This document shows, piece by piece, positions 7,696-16,254 of a stretch of DNA of 32,291 nt. Each line of letters opens with the position of its first letter. Within the stretch, counting starts at the first letter, position 1. The DNA comes from CAZIVE01 sp964542435 (GTDB taxonomy: Bacteria > Bacteroidota > Bacteroidia > Bacteroidales > Tannerellaceae). The stretch covers positions 1-32,291 of the forward strand of contig CAZIVE010000022.1 in NCBI GenBank assembly GCA_964542435.1, in the 5' to 3' direction. The notes under the pieces are model-generated. The model had not been told where the DNA came from. It made no database searches and was given only the letters and a program-made list of their open reading frames with translations. Made by a program: the position numbers and the translations under genes.

Positions 7696-8367
7696 ATGAG
7701 CATGATTTCATTAAGCGGAATCGACAAGATATACCGCACAAAAGAGGTCGAGACACAGGCTCTCGAAAATGTCAATATGGAAGTAGAGAAGGGCGAATTC
7801 CTCAGCGTGATGGGACCTTCCGGCTGTGGCAAGTCCACATTGCTGAACATCATCGGATTGCTCGATACGCCGACGCATGGAAAGGTAATCCTCAACGGCA
7901 CAGTCACCGTAGGCATGAACGACCGGACATTGGCAGCTTTCCGTAACCGTGAGATCGGCTTCATCTTCCAGAGTTTCCATCTGATACAGTCTCTCAACGT
8001 CATCGACAATGTCGAAGTTCCGTTGCTTTATCGCAATATCTCCGCCAAGGATCGTCACCAGATGGCCAAGACGGTTTTGGAGAAGGTAGGGCTGAGTCAT
8101 CGACAGCATCACATGCCTTCGGAGCTCTCCGGAGGACAGTGCCAACGTGTCGCCATCGCCCGTGCCATCGTAGGAAACCCAGAGATCATCCTCGCCGACG
8201 AACCTACCGGCAACCTTGACTCGAAGATGGGTGCGGAAATCATGGATATTCTGCATCATCTGAATAAAGACGAAGGCCGAACCATTGTCATGGTGACGCA
8301 TAACGAAGAACAGGCCAAGCAGACCTCTCGCATCGTCCGCTTCTTCGATGGCCGTCAGATACAATAA
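7696..8367 (+). CDS. ABC transporter ATP-binding protein (MacB/LolD type)
   Basis: This 223-residue nucleotide-binding protein has Walker A GPSGCGKST (40-48), a Q-loop in FIFQSFHLI, signature LSGGQ (144-148), Walker B IILADEPTGNLD (164-175) and an H-loop in MVTHNEEQA. The GNLD after Walker B and the small size are typical of the LolD/MacB/FtsE group, which works with FtsX-type permeases. It lies between the adaptor and two such permeases. A second ATG two codons downstream (7702) is a possible alternative start. It powers the conformational change of the transporter rather than translocating through a channel of its own. Confidence 0.94.
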   Translation: MSMISLSGIDKIYRTKEVETQALENVNMEVEKGEFLSVMGPSGCGKSTLLNIIGLLDTPTHGKVILNGTVTVGMNDRTLAAFRNREIGFIFQSFHLIQSLNVIDNVEVPLLYRNISAKDRHQMAKTVLEKVGLSHRQHHMPSELSGGQCQRVAIARAIVGNPEIILADEPTGNLDSKMGAEIMDILHHLNKDEGRTIVMVTHNEEQAKQTSRIVRFFDGRQIQ

Positions 8368-8387
8368 CTTAAATTACGAATAAAGTC

Positions 8388-9463
8388 ATGAATCAATATA
8401 TCAAACGGATTTGGGCCAGCCTGCGCCAGGATTCGGTAGTCACCATCATCAACATCTTGGGAACGGCGCTCGCTATCTTCCTGATCATGATCATGGTGCT
8501 CATGCAGGAAGTGAAGGTGCTGCCTTTCTCGCCGGAAAGTAATAGAGACCGGTTCCTGATTGCGGATGCTTTTGCCGTAGAAAAACTCGACAAACAGGGT
8601 ATGTTTGCCGGAGGTTTCAGTGAATCATCCGCCAAGCAGTTGTATAGCTCCTTGAAAACGCCTGAGGCTGTCACATTGTTCGCTTCCGGCAATGGATCGT
8701 GTCTTCTGTCTGCTGACAATGCCAATCCTGTTTCCGTCGATCAGAAGCAGACTGATGCTTCTTTCTGGCGTGTTTTCGATTTCGATTTCATCAGCGGAAA
8801 ACCATACGACCAGGCTGCCTTCAATGCCAAGCAGAAGGTTCTGGTCCTTTCGGAAGGAGTGGCGCGCCATTTGTTCCATAGTGTAAACGTTGTGGGTCGT
8901 ACCGTAGAGATGAATTATACACCCTATACCATTTGCGGAGTTGTGCGCGACGTTTCTCCTTTGGCCACCTTAGCTTATTCACAAATCTGGCTGCCTTATT
9001 CAACAACCAATATTGTCAGTAATACGGGTGGAATCGATGATGTGCAAGGCAATGGCTTATTCAAGGCTGTGGCTTTGGCAAGCAGCAAGAGTGATCTCCC
9101 GAAGATCATTCAGGAATATAAAAAGAGTGCTGCTGCATTCAATTCGCAATTGAAGTCACACGGCATGAAGATCACGGATAACGGACGCCCTTATGGAATC
9201 TTCGATTGTTCCCTTGGCGCCTTCTCCAACCAAAAGCCGGATCCTAAGAAATTCTATATCCGCGAAGGTTTGATATTTCTTATTCTTCTCCTTGTCCCGG
9301 CTATCAACTTGAGTAGTATGACACAGAGCCGTCTGCGCCGATATATAACAGAGATCGGAATTCGCCGGGCCTTCGGCTGTCGCAGATCCCGTATGCTGAC
9401 CGATATCGTTACGGAGAATTTCATCCTAACTCTTGCCGCAGGTTGTATCGGATTGCTCTTCTG
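8388..9463 (+). CDS. MacB/FtsX-type ABC permease, first of two (C-terminus lost in assembly gap)
   Basis: About 358 residues are visible. The first transmembrane helix is at about 17-41 (SVVTIINILGTALAIFLIMIM). A large periplasmic MacB-like domain of about 240 residues follows, then a second helix at about 287-306 (LIFLILLLVPAINLSSM) and the cytoplasmic motif of FtsX permeases (EIGIRRAFGCRRSRML). A third helix is just starting when the run of N begins. The family has four helices and usually ends in a PxEAL motif, so roughly 50-80 residues are hidden or lost. The break looks like a sequencing or assembly gap and not a mutation, because the frame is intact up to it. Confidence 0.9.
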
Positions 9464-9563
9464 NNNNNNNNNNNNNNNNNNNNNNNNNNNNNNNNNNNNN
9501 NNNNNNNNNNNNNNNNNNNNNNNNNNNNNNNNNNNNNNNNNNNNNNNNNNNNNNNNNNNNNNN
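9464..9563. other. Scaffold gap of 100 N
   Basis: Exactly 100 N, the usual placeholder for a gap of unknown length. It removes the end of the first permease and the junction with the second. The four-helix FtsX fold would need at least about 150 bp here. Confidence 0.98.
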
Positions 9564-9571
9564 AAAAGAAT

Positions 9572-10807
9572 ATGATTATGAATAAGAAATTAATATCACA
9601 GATAAAAAACGAATGGCATTCCAACTTATGGCTCATTGTCGAACTCTTCTTCGTGAGTGTCATCCTCTGGTTTGTCGTAGATTATGTGTACACGACGATG
9701 AACACCTATCATCAGCCTATAGGTTTTGATCTCACGCATTGTTACAATATTACCTATTCTCAGCTCGATCCGTCCAATCCCAATTATGATCCTAATGATA
9801 CGTTGCCCGAAAACGATTTCAAGGAGATCATAAGCCGCTTGCGTCAACGTTCGGACATCGAGGCGATCGGAATCTCGTCAGCTTCCGTTCCCTATTCGAC
9901 AAGCTATATCGGCGAAGAGGTGAAGTATGATACCATCAGCCGTAACGTTAGAATGCGTAAGGCGGATTCCGGATTCATTCGTGTTTTCCGTATCAAAGGG
10001 GCGCAGGGTGAAAGTACGGAACAGCTTGTCCGTCAATTCGACAAGACCCCGGACGGTTTCATTGTGGCTTCCGATTTTCTCGGTCCGAATCATCCGATCA
10101 AACTGGAGTCATTGATTGGGAAACGGTTCTACTTTGGTGATTCAACAAAGGTGGATCGTCTTGCAGCCATTGTAGGCAGACTTCGTAACAATGATTATGA
10201 GCTTGTCGGCAATACCTCTTCTGTCATCAAGCATTTAGAGAATGGCGTCGGCGACGATATCAGTATCCGTGTCAAGGCCAGTCAGGACAACGACTTCAAA
10301 AACCGTTTCTGGATTTATGCAAACCGCAATCTGAGAGTGGGTAACGTTTATGTCTCCGACATTCAGTCTTATCAGGACATGCGTCGCACCGTCAACCATC
10401 CTTATGACATTATCGTCCGCGATTTTATGATCGGCGCAGCTTTCCTGTTGCTTAATATCTTCCTCGGACTGCTCGGAACATTCTGGTTCAGGACCCAGCG
10501 GAGGAAAAGTGAGGTCGCGCTGTTCAAGGCTCTCGGTGCTACCAACGGAAGCGTCTTTGCCCGTCAGATGACAGAAGGTTTGTTGCTGCTTACACTCGCT
10601 ACGATTCCTGCCATTCTCATCGATCTGAACCTGGCATACGTCGGACTGAACACATCGGTGGATGGTGTGACGCTCGCTCCGGGAAGATTTATTGTCGCTG
10701 TCGCTATTACCTACGTACTGATTGCATTGATGATCTTCTTCGGCAATCTGATGCCAGCTCGAAAGGCTATGAAGGTGCAACCCGCCGAAGCATTACATGA
10801 AGAATAA
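9572..10807 (+). CDS. MacB/FtsX-type ABC permease, second of two
   Basis: The protein is 411 residues from the ATG at 9572; an ATG at 9578 (MNKKL) is equally plausible. Helix 1 is at about 19-39 (LWLIVELFFVSVILWFVVDYV). A periplasmic domain of about 240 residues follows. Three C-terminal helices then appear, with the cytoplasmic motif RRKSEVALFKALGATNGSVF and the terminal PARKAMKVQPAEALHEE that is typical of FtsX/MacB permeases. It differs from the first permease in sequence, so the transporter is probably a heterodimer served by one ATPase. The TolC-like gene begins 5 bp after its stop codon. Confidence 0.92.
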   Translation: MIMNKKLISQIKNEWHSNLWLIVELFFVSVILWFVVDYVYTTMNTYHQPIGFDLTHCYNITYSQLDPSNPNYDPNDTLPENDFKEIISRLRQRSDIEAIGISSASVPYSTSYIGEEVKYDTISRNVRMRKADSGFIRVFRIKGAQGESTEQLVRQFDKTPDGFIVASDFLGPNHPIKLESLIGKRFYFGDSTKVDRLAAIVGRLRNNDYELVGNTSSVIKHLENGVGDDISIRVKASQDNDFKNRFWIYANRNLRVGNVYVSDIQSYQDMRRTVNHPYDIIVRDFMIGAAFLLLNIFLGLLGTFWFRTQRRKSEVALFKALGATNGSVFARQMTEGLLLLTLATIPAILIDLNLAYVGLNTSVDGVTLAPGRFIVAVAITYVLIALMIFFGNLMPARKAMKVQPAEALHEE

Positions 10808-10812
10808 CTATT

Positions 10813-12300
10813 ATGAGATTACACACGCTTATATTATCCATTATTATCGTATCATTGAATCCCGTTTGGGCTCAGAATGCGCGCCAAGCCAAGAGAAGCA
10901 TAACTCTTGACGACGCCATCCTGATGGCCCGGACACGGAGCGTTGACGCAGCCGTTGCGCTCAACGAACTGAAGACTGCCTACTGGGAATATCGCACTTA
11001 TCAGGCAGATCTGCTGCCTGAGGTGAATTTAAATGCTACCTTGCCGAGTTACAACCAGAAGTACAGTTCCTACCAGAACAGTACCGGATCCTATTCTTTC
11101 GTGCGCAACAACTACATGGAGCTTTTCGGCAATCTCTCCGTCGATCAGAATATCTGGTTGACGGGCGGAACGCTTTCGCTCAACACTTCGCTGGATTACC
11201 TTCACGAATTGTCCGGAACGAAGAGCAAGCAGTTCATGTCCATTCCCTTTGCACTCACCTTCAATCAGCCGCTCTTTGCCGTCAACGACACAAAGTGGAA
11301 GCGACGCATCCAGCCCGTCAAGTACGACGAGGCGAAGGCAAACTTCCTGTCCGCTACTGAAGAGGTGACGATGACCACGATCCAGTATTTCTTCAATCTG
11401 CTTCTTGCAAAAGAGAATGTCACGACTGCACAGCAGAATCTCGACAATGCCAACAAGCTTTATGAAGTGGCTGTGGTGAAACGCCGTATGGGAAAGATCA
11501 GCGAGAACGATCTCCTGCAGCTTCGCCTCAATGTGCTCAAGGCTCAGTCCACGCTCACCGACAACATGAGCACGATGAAAAGTAATATGTTTAAGTTACG
11601 CTCTTTCCTCGATATCTCTGACGACGTAGATCTGGAGCCGATGGTGCCCGACAAGAATCCTTCCATGGAGTTGAACTATGACGAGGTGCTAGCGAAAGCC
11701 GATGAGAACAATGCCTTCAGCCGTAATGTGGTCCGCCGGCAGTTGCAGGCCGATTATGAGGTGGCGCAGGCGAAGGGCAATCTTCGCAAGATCACCCTTT
11801 ATGCGCAGGTCGGCTATACCGGAACGGACAATCAGTTTAGTTCGGCGTATCGCCATTTGAGAGACAATCAGATTGTTGAGGTCGGTGTAAAGATCCCGTT
11901 GATCGATTGGGGAAAACGACGCGGACAGGTCAAGGTGGCGCAGAGTAATCGCGACGTTACGGAAAGCAAACTGCGTCAGGAGACGATGAACTTCAATCAG
12001 AACCTTTTTATCCTTGTCGAACAGTACAACAACCAGCTTGCCCAGTTGCACATCGCCGAAGAGGCCGATACCATTGCGCAGAAACGTTATCACACCAACG
12101 TGGAGACTTTCATGGTTGGCAAAATCAGTACGCTCGATCTCAATGACGCGCAGAACAGCAAGGACGACGCCCGTCAGAAGCACATCAACGAAATGTTCTA
12201 TTACTGGTACTATTATTATCAGATCCGAAGCCTTACTCTTTGGGATTTCAGTGCCAACAGCAGTATCGATGCCGATTTCGAAAAGATCATAAAGGGATAG
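10813..12300 (+). CDS. TolC-family outer membrane efflux protein
   Basis: This 495-residue protein has a signal peptide of about 20 residues (cleavage after WAQ or nearby). Two tandem repeats of long coiled helices follow, as in the TolC fold: ITLDDAILMARTRSVDAAVALNELKTA opening the first (shown by its start ITLDDAILMA) and the VAQSNRDVTESKLRQ helix in the second. The repeated NLLLAKENVTTAQQNLDNAN type helices and the KRRMGKISENDLLQL hairpin match the periplasmic tunnel region. It provides the outer membrane exit duct for the adaptor and ABC permeases upstream, and is the last gene of the operon before a strong terminator. Confidence 0.93.
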   Translation: MRLHTLILSIIIVSLNPVWAQNARQAKRSITLDDAILMARTRSVDAAVALNELKTAYWEYRTYQADLLPEVNLNATLPSYNQKYSSYQNSTGSYSFVRNNYMELFGNLSVDQNIWLTGGTLSLNTSLDYLHELSGTKSKQFMSIPFALTFNQPLFAVNDTKWKRRIQPVKYDEAKANFLSATEEVTMTTIQYFFNLLLAKENVTTAQQNLDNANKLYEVAVVKRRMGKISENDLLQLRLNVLKAQSTLTDNMSTMKSNMFKLRSFLDISDDVDLEPMVPDKNPSMELNYDEVLAKADENNAFSRNVVRRQLQADYEVAQAKGNLRKITLYAQVGYTGTDNQFSSAYRHLRDNQIVEVGVKIPLIDWGKRRGQVKVAQSNRDVTESKLRQETMNFNQNLFILVEQYNNQLAQLHIAEEADTIAQKRYHTNVETFMVGKISTLDLNDAQNSKDDARQKHINEMFYYWYYYYQIRSLTLWDFSANSSIDADFEKIIKG

Positions 12301-12409
12301 TTACTCTTAGAACAGTCATTCCGTTGTTGCGCGATGAGTGCCACTTTCGTTCCTCTGTTTAAAGACAATCGCTCTTTGAGTAAGGATTTTCCACCTTTCC
12401 CTGCATAAA

Positions 12410-12460
12410 AAACGCTTCCCCTTTCCGACAGTCGGAAGAAGGGGAAGCGTTTCTCATTTT
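12410..12460. terminator. Bidirectional rho-independent terminator
   Basis: AAACGCTTCCCCTT (12410-12423) and AAGGGGAAGCGTTT (12439-12452) form a perfect 14-bp stem, with an inner CCGAC/GTCGG pairing. On the plus strand it is followed by a T-rich stretch, and on the minus strand the A-run at 12407-12412 supplies the U tract. It separates the convergent efflux operon and peptidase gene. Confidence 0.88.
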
Positions 12461-12478
12461 ATATATACAGCCGCGCAA

Positions 12479-13768
12479 TCAATAATTATTGTCGGTGAGA
12501 TAGCTGATCATTCGGACGATGGCAGCGGAGCAGACCGGGCAGAACGGAGCGTAGTCGCGCATCATGCAATGATCCATCGGGCGATAGATTCCTTTCGGAA
12601 GATAACCGCCGCCTTCGAATACGCCGAGCTTATCCTTGTACTGATCGGTGAGTGGCGTAGGAATCGGTGTGCCTTTGGCCAGCTGGTTCTTCCATTTCGA
12701 ACTAAAGTTCACCAATGTGGTGATGTTCGGTTCCCAAGGTTCATATTTCAGATTGTAGAAGTCGTTGTAGGCAACCGTAGAAGAGAAATACTCATCGGCC
12801 AGTCCTGCAAAACTATGGCCAAACTCATGAACGAAAACGGATTGCGTCCGTTCGTTGTCGGCTGTTCCCATTGCGTAGAAGTTATAGATACCGCCACCAC
12901 CGTAAGTCTTTGCATTGATAAGGATGAAGACAGCATCACAAGGTACGTTCCAGACAGCGTCGCGAATGGACTTAATGTCAGGTGTCGTCAGATAACGGTC
13001 GAGACCGAAGGTATAATAGCCGGAGTTGAGTGCGGTGTTCTTGAAGATGCCTTTGCCGGAAGAATCTGTTCCCGATTCTTCGGAAACCAGTCCGACAGCC
13101 CAAACATTGAAGTCGTTGCGATGATCCGGATAGGGTGGGATCGTGAAAAGCGTTTCCATGAAGCGTTTGGCGTCTGCGAGGAACTTATCCTGTTCGGCGG
13201 CAGTATAGCCTTCGGCAAGGAAGACGAGATCGGCATGATTCTCAGAATCGCCATTGTATTGGAGCTTGGTGACATTCTGTGCCTTGAGATTGCCACGGTC
13301 GATGAAGATGCTCTTCGGATCGACAGAAAGTTTCATCATGGAATGGAACTGCATGTCTGCACGTTCGCGTCCGAGGATTTCCACAATGATGGTGTCTTTA
13401 GGGAAAGGAACAGAGACGCTGTTGGTCCATGACTGCGTTTCAGTCTTTGCTTGATCGGTGGTACGCCATTCCTCAAACAGAGTATTGAATCCGCGAGAGT
13501 AGATCAATGTCTTTCCGGTCTTGTCAAAGATTTTCACATAGTAGCCGCCGTATCCGAACTTGTCGATAAGATTCTTCTGCGGGCCGCCCCAAACCGGTTC
13601 TTCGCGCAGCTGGCGAAGTGAAGCTCTTTGTACTTTTGCATTCCCGCTCAGATCAAAGTCGATACGGAGGCTTTTAGGAATGAAATACTTGTCGAATGAA
13701 ACCTGTGCGCCTACCGTTAAAATACAGAGGAGCAAGGTTGAAATGATAAGGGAGAGTTTTCTATTCAT
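12479..13768 (-). CDS. Secreted M64-family (IgA peptidase-like) zinc metallopeptidase
   Basis: The protein is 429 residues from the ATG at 13768, which begins a good signal peptide (MNRKLSLIISTLLLCILTVGA). A nine-codon upstream extension from 13795 is less likely. An N-terminal beta-rich domain at about 25-165 is followed by the catalytic domain. This carries HEFGHSFAGLADEY with zinc ligands His314 and His318, catalytic Glu315 and a downstream Asp, the motif of M64 peptidases. The conserved LVFLAEGYT and FNVWAV segments also fit. The C-terminal part has CMMRDYAPFCPVC, probably a structural cysteine pair. The name comes from a clostridial enzyme that cuts IgA, but most Bacteroidota members have no known substrate. 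It is divergent from the histidine kinase gene at 13914. Confidence 0.88.
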   Translation of the reverse strand: MNRKLSLIISTLLLCILTVGAQVSFDKYFIPKSLRIDFDLSGNAKVQRASLRQLREEPVWGGPQKNLIDKFGYGGYYVKIFDKTGKTLIYSRGFNTLFEEWRTTDQAKTETQSWTNSVSVPFPKDTIIVEILGRERADMQFHSMMKLSVDPKSIFIDRGNLKAQNVTKLQYNGDSENHADLVFLAEGYTAAEQDKFLADAKRFMETLFTIPPYPDHRNDFNVWAVGLVSEESGTDSSGKGIFKNTALNSGYYTFGLDRYLTTPDIKSIRDAVWNVPCDAVFILINAKTYGGGGIYNFYAMGTADNERTQSVFVHEFGHSFAGLADEYFSSTVAYNDFYNLKYEPWEPNITTLVNFSSKWKNQLAKGTPIPTPLTDQYKDKLGVFEGGGYLPKGIYRPMDHCMMRDYAPFCPVCSAAIVRMISYLTDNNY

Positions 13769-13862
13769 GATGATTTGTTTCAAAAAGATATGCAAAAATA
13801 TATTATTCGTTGATGAAAGGGAAAAATTTTAGTAAAATATTATCAAATTAGAAATATAAAGA

Positions 13863-13870
13863 TATCTTTG
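13863..13870 (+). promoter_or_regulatory. Probable -7 element of the PAS kinase/esterase operon
   Basis: TATCTTTG matches TAnnTTTG and sits 43 bp upstream of the ATG at 13914. No TTTG is found 19-21 bp upstream, so the -33 half is weak. The 145-bp divergent region must also hold the peptidase promoter; TATTTTTG on the minus strand near 13785-13800 is a candidate -7 for it. Confidence 0.5.
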
Positions 13871-13913
13871 CGATGAAGTCTGACAAATATTCATCTAAAA
13901 AAACATTTCTATT

Positions 13914-15332
13914 ATGATCGAAAGTGAACAAAACGAGCAGTATATAGGGTTGCTGACTTCGTTTTTCCATAAAAATCCGATAGGAAGTGCGCTGTATGAT
14001 GCCAATGGGACGTTAGTGGCAATCAATATGGCAATGGCGGCTCGTTTTTCAATCACAAAATCGGAACAGTTCTTTATCACAGACCTTTTTTCATCAGAGA
14101 TAATTACCGATGAGGAAAAACGTAAGTTAAAAGAGGGGCAGAAGATACATCATTCGCTGCCCTATAATTTTTCCGTCGAACCATTGCTCCCCACTGGAAG
14201 TGGCTATATCCTTTCGCTATCTGACGCAAGAATCCTTGCTGACGAGGTGCTTCGCAAAAGCGGTGTAACGATCTACACGTTCAGTTTCCTTCGTTTCAAC
14301 GGATGTGACCGTATCAACTGCCAGCGCTGTTTCCAGTTTTACGGCTCTGACAACAAGCTGCTCGATCAGAACAAATATATCTGTCGTTCGCTTACCAAAC
14401 TGCGTCATCCCGAAGATAAATATGATTTCTTTTTTCTCTTCAATGAGATACGCAACAAGAAACTTCCGGGCATGAAGGTTAATTTCCGTCTCAAGAACGA
14501 TGATGATAACAGCTATCGAGACTTTGAGATCAACGGCATTCCCTTCAATTTAGATGAAGAAGGCCGTCCGACGCTCATCGCTGGTTGCATCATCGATGAC
14601 CAGCTTCATGTGGACAAGGAGAACGAGTTGCAAAACAAGCGTGAGAAAGCCGAAGAGGCCGACCGCTTGAAATCTGCCTTTCTGGCCAATATGACTCACG
14701 ATATCCGAACTCCGCTGAATGCCATTGTCGGTTTCTCCGAACTGCTCAGCATTGAGACTGATCTAGATCTGAGGGAAAACTACAGTAATCTGATCCGCTC
14801 CAACAATGAGTTGCTGCTACGGCTCATCAACGACGTTTTGGATCTCTCCAAGATCGAGTCCGGACAGTTGTCTCTCTCTTATGCCTTCGTCTCGCTGCAC
14901 GATCTGATGAGTGAGATCTATGAATCGATGAGGCTTCGCATTCCGGCAGGCATCACCTTCGTCTTGGAACCGTTGGAAAATTATAAGCTTGAGACTGACA
15001 GTTCGCGTCTCACGCAGATCCTTCAGAACCTACTCACCAATGCCATCAAATATACGACGCGCGGCACGATCAGCCTCGGATACGAAATAGGAGATACCTT
15101 TGTGAAGTTCCACGTGACCGATACGGGGCGTGGTGTAGCTCATGAAGATTTGGAAAAGATCTTCAATCGTTTCGTGCAGGGAAAAGATCATAAAGCTGGA
15201 AGCGGTCTCGGACTGGCCATCTGCAAAGGACTGGTAACGCAGATGGGTGGTCGGATCGGCGTGGAATCGGAGTTGGGCGCAGGTTCCACCTTCTATTTTA
15301 CATTGCCTGTTTCTAAATCTACACAATCATAA
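13914..15332 (+). CDS. Soluble PAS-type sensor histidine kinase
   Basis: This 472-residue protein has no signal peptide or transmembrane segment, so it should act in the cytoplasm. An N-terminal PAS-like region is at about 8-105 (NPIGSALYDANGTLVAIN). A second PAS-like region at about 115-230 contains a cysteine cluster (Cys131, Cys136, Cys139 in CDRINCQRC, plus Cys157). A short coiled coil at 232-255 leads to the H-box MTHDIRTPLNAIVGF (His262). The ATPase domain has N-box NLLTNAIKY (372-380), G1 DTGRG (403-407) and G2 GSGLGLAI (429-436). No receiver domain or response regulator is nearby. Its stop overlaps the ATG of the next gene by one base (TAATG). Confidence 0.92.
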   Translation: MIESEQNEQYIGLLTSFFHKNPIGSALYDANGTLVAINMAMAARFSITKSEQFFITDLFSSEIITDEEKRKLKEGQKIHHSLPYNFSVEPLLPTGSGYILSLSDARILADEVLRKSGVTIYTFSFLRFNGCDRINCQRCFQFYGSDNKLLDQNKYICRSLTKLRHPEDKYDFFFLFNEIRNKKLPGMKVNFRLKNDDDNSYRDFEINGIPFNLDEEGRPTLIAGCIIDDQLHVDKENELQNKREKAEEADRLKSAFLANMTHDIRTPLNAIVGFSELLSIETDLDLRENYSNLIRSNNELLLRLINDVLDLSKIESGQLSLSYAFVSLHDLMSEIYESMRLRIPAGITFVLEPLENYKLETDSSRLTQILQNLLTNAIKYTTRGTISLGYEIGDTFVKFHVTDTGRGVAHEDLEKIFNRFVQGKDHKAGSGLGLAICKGLVTQMGGRIGVESELGAGSTFYFTLPVSKSTQS

Positions 15333-16117
15333 TGAAAAAGATTTGTTTTGTTATTGTTTTACTAGTCATGACGTTGAACGTCTTCTCACAAAATGCTCCT
15401 GCACGCAAGCAGGTCAATCTAATCTTCATAGGAAATAGCATCACGTACGGAGCCGGATTGGCCAATCCGCGTCATGATGCGCCACCCGTTAAATGCGCCA
15501 TCTATCTGAATCAGCAGCCTACTGTAGGTCAGGTGAAGTTTGCCAACTGCGGCGTGAGCGGTGCTACCACCTTCGATTTCCTTCCTGACAGCGTAGGATT
15601 GTTCAAGAATGTAGTGGATTCGGCTAACAAACTGCGCGATGAGACTTGGGCGACAATGGTCTTCTCCGTCATGCTTGGCACCAACGACAGTGCCATTCGT
15701 GGCACGCGCGGAGCGCCTGTAAGCAAAGAAACCTACGCTCAAAACATCAAGAGCATCATCGATCGGCTGCTTGCACTCTATCCCAATTGTAAGATCATCC
15801 TACATCGTCCGATCTGGTACAGTCCGAATACGTACAATGGATCAGAATATTTACAGGCCGGTCTGAACCGTCTGATCAGTTATTATCCAGTCTTGCAGGA
15901 CATCGTTGTAGAGTATTCGCACCGTTTCCCCAATCAGGTTTATCTGGGTGATACCGATGGATTCGAATATTTCAAGTCACATTACGCCACCGATATGCAG
16001 GCAGAAGAGGGCAATGCCTGGACTTTCTATCTGCATCCCAATGTTCAAGGTGCGCTTCACCTTGGTGAGCTTTGGGGAAAAGCTATACTGAGAGTCCTGA
16101 CGATTCCGCAACCGTAA
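15332..16117 (+). CDS. Secreted SGNH/GDSL-type hydrolase (probable carbohydrate esterase)
   Basis: This 261-residue protein has a signal peptide of about 20 residues (cleavage near VFSQ). Block I is IFIGNSITYG with nucleophile Ser36. A Gly block (CGVSGATT, about 73-80) follows, then block III MLGTNDS with Asn118. A terminal block V-like HPNVQG holds His235. The usual Asp three residues before that His is Phe232 here, so the enzyme may use a Ser-His dyad or another acid. Relatives remove acetyl groups from glycans. It is translationally coupled to the preceding kinase by a one-base overlap, so the two are probably one transcript. Confidence 0.85.
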   Translation: MKKICFVIVLLVMTLNVFSQNAPARKQVNLIFIGNSITYGAGLANPRHDAPPVKCAIYLNQQPTVGQVKFANCGVSGATTFDFLPDSVGLFKNVVDSANKLRDETWATMVFSVMLGTNDSAIRGTRGAPVSKETYAQNIKSIIDRLLALYPNCKIILHRPIWYSPNTYNGSEYLQAGLNRLISYYPVLQDIVVEYSHRFPNQVYLGDTDGFEYFKSHYATDMQAEEGNAWTFYLHPNVQGALHLGELWGKAILRVLTIPQP

Positions 16118-16203
16118 GTTCCGGCTATCCTTTATCACAAAAGGCGAAAGATTTTTCGACCCTACTTTTTGCAGCTATCGCAATGCAATTAGATTAAGTT
16201 TCG

Positions 16204-16211
16204 TACCTTTG
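16204..16211 (+). promoter_or_regulatory. Probable -7 element of prs
   Basis: TACCTTTG fits TAnnTTTG and lies 43 bp upstream of the prs ATG. No TTTG is found at the proper distance upstream, so only the -7 half is supported. Confidence 0.5.
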
Positions 16212-16254
16212 CGACAGAATAATGAAATAATATCGATCGTTTCTATTCATAACA

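Noticed and set aside
9443..9571. Frame joining the end of permease 1 to permease 2 across the N run
   Set aside because: It reads through 100 unknown bases; permease 2 has its own start at 9572 and the join is an artefact.
16118..16190. Terminator after the SGNH gene
   Set aside because: CCTTT/AAAGG and CGAAA/TTTCG pairings are only five bases each; too weak to claim.
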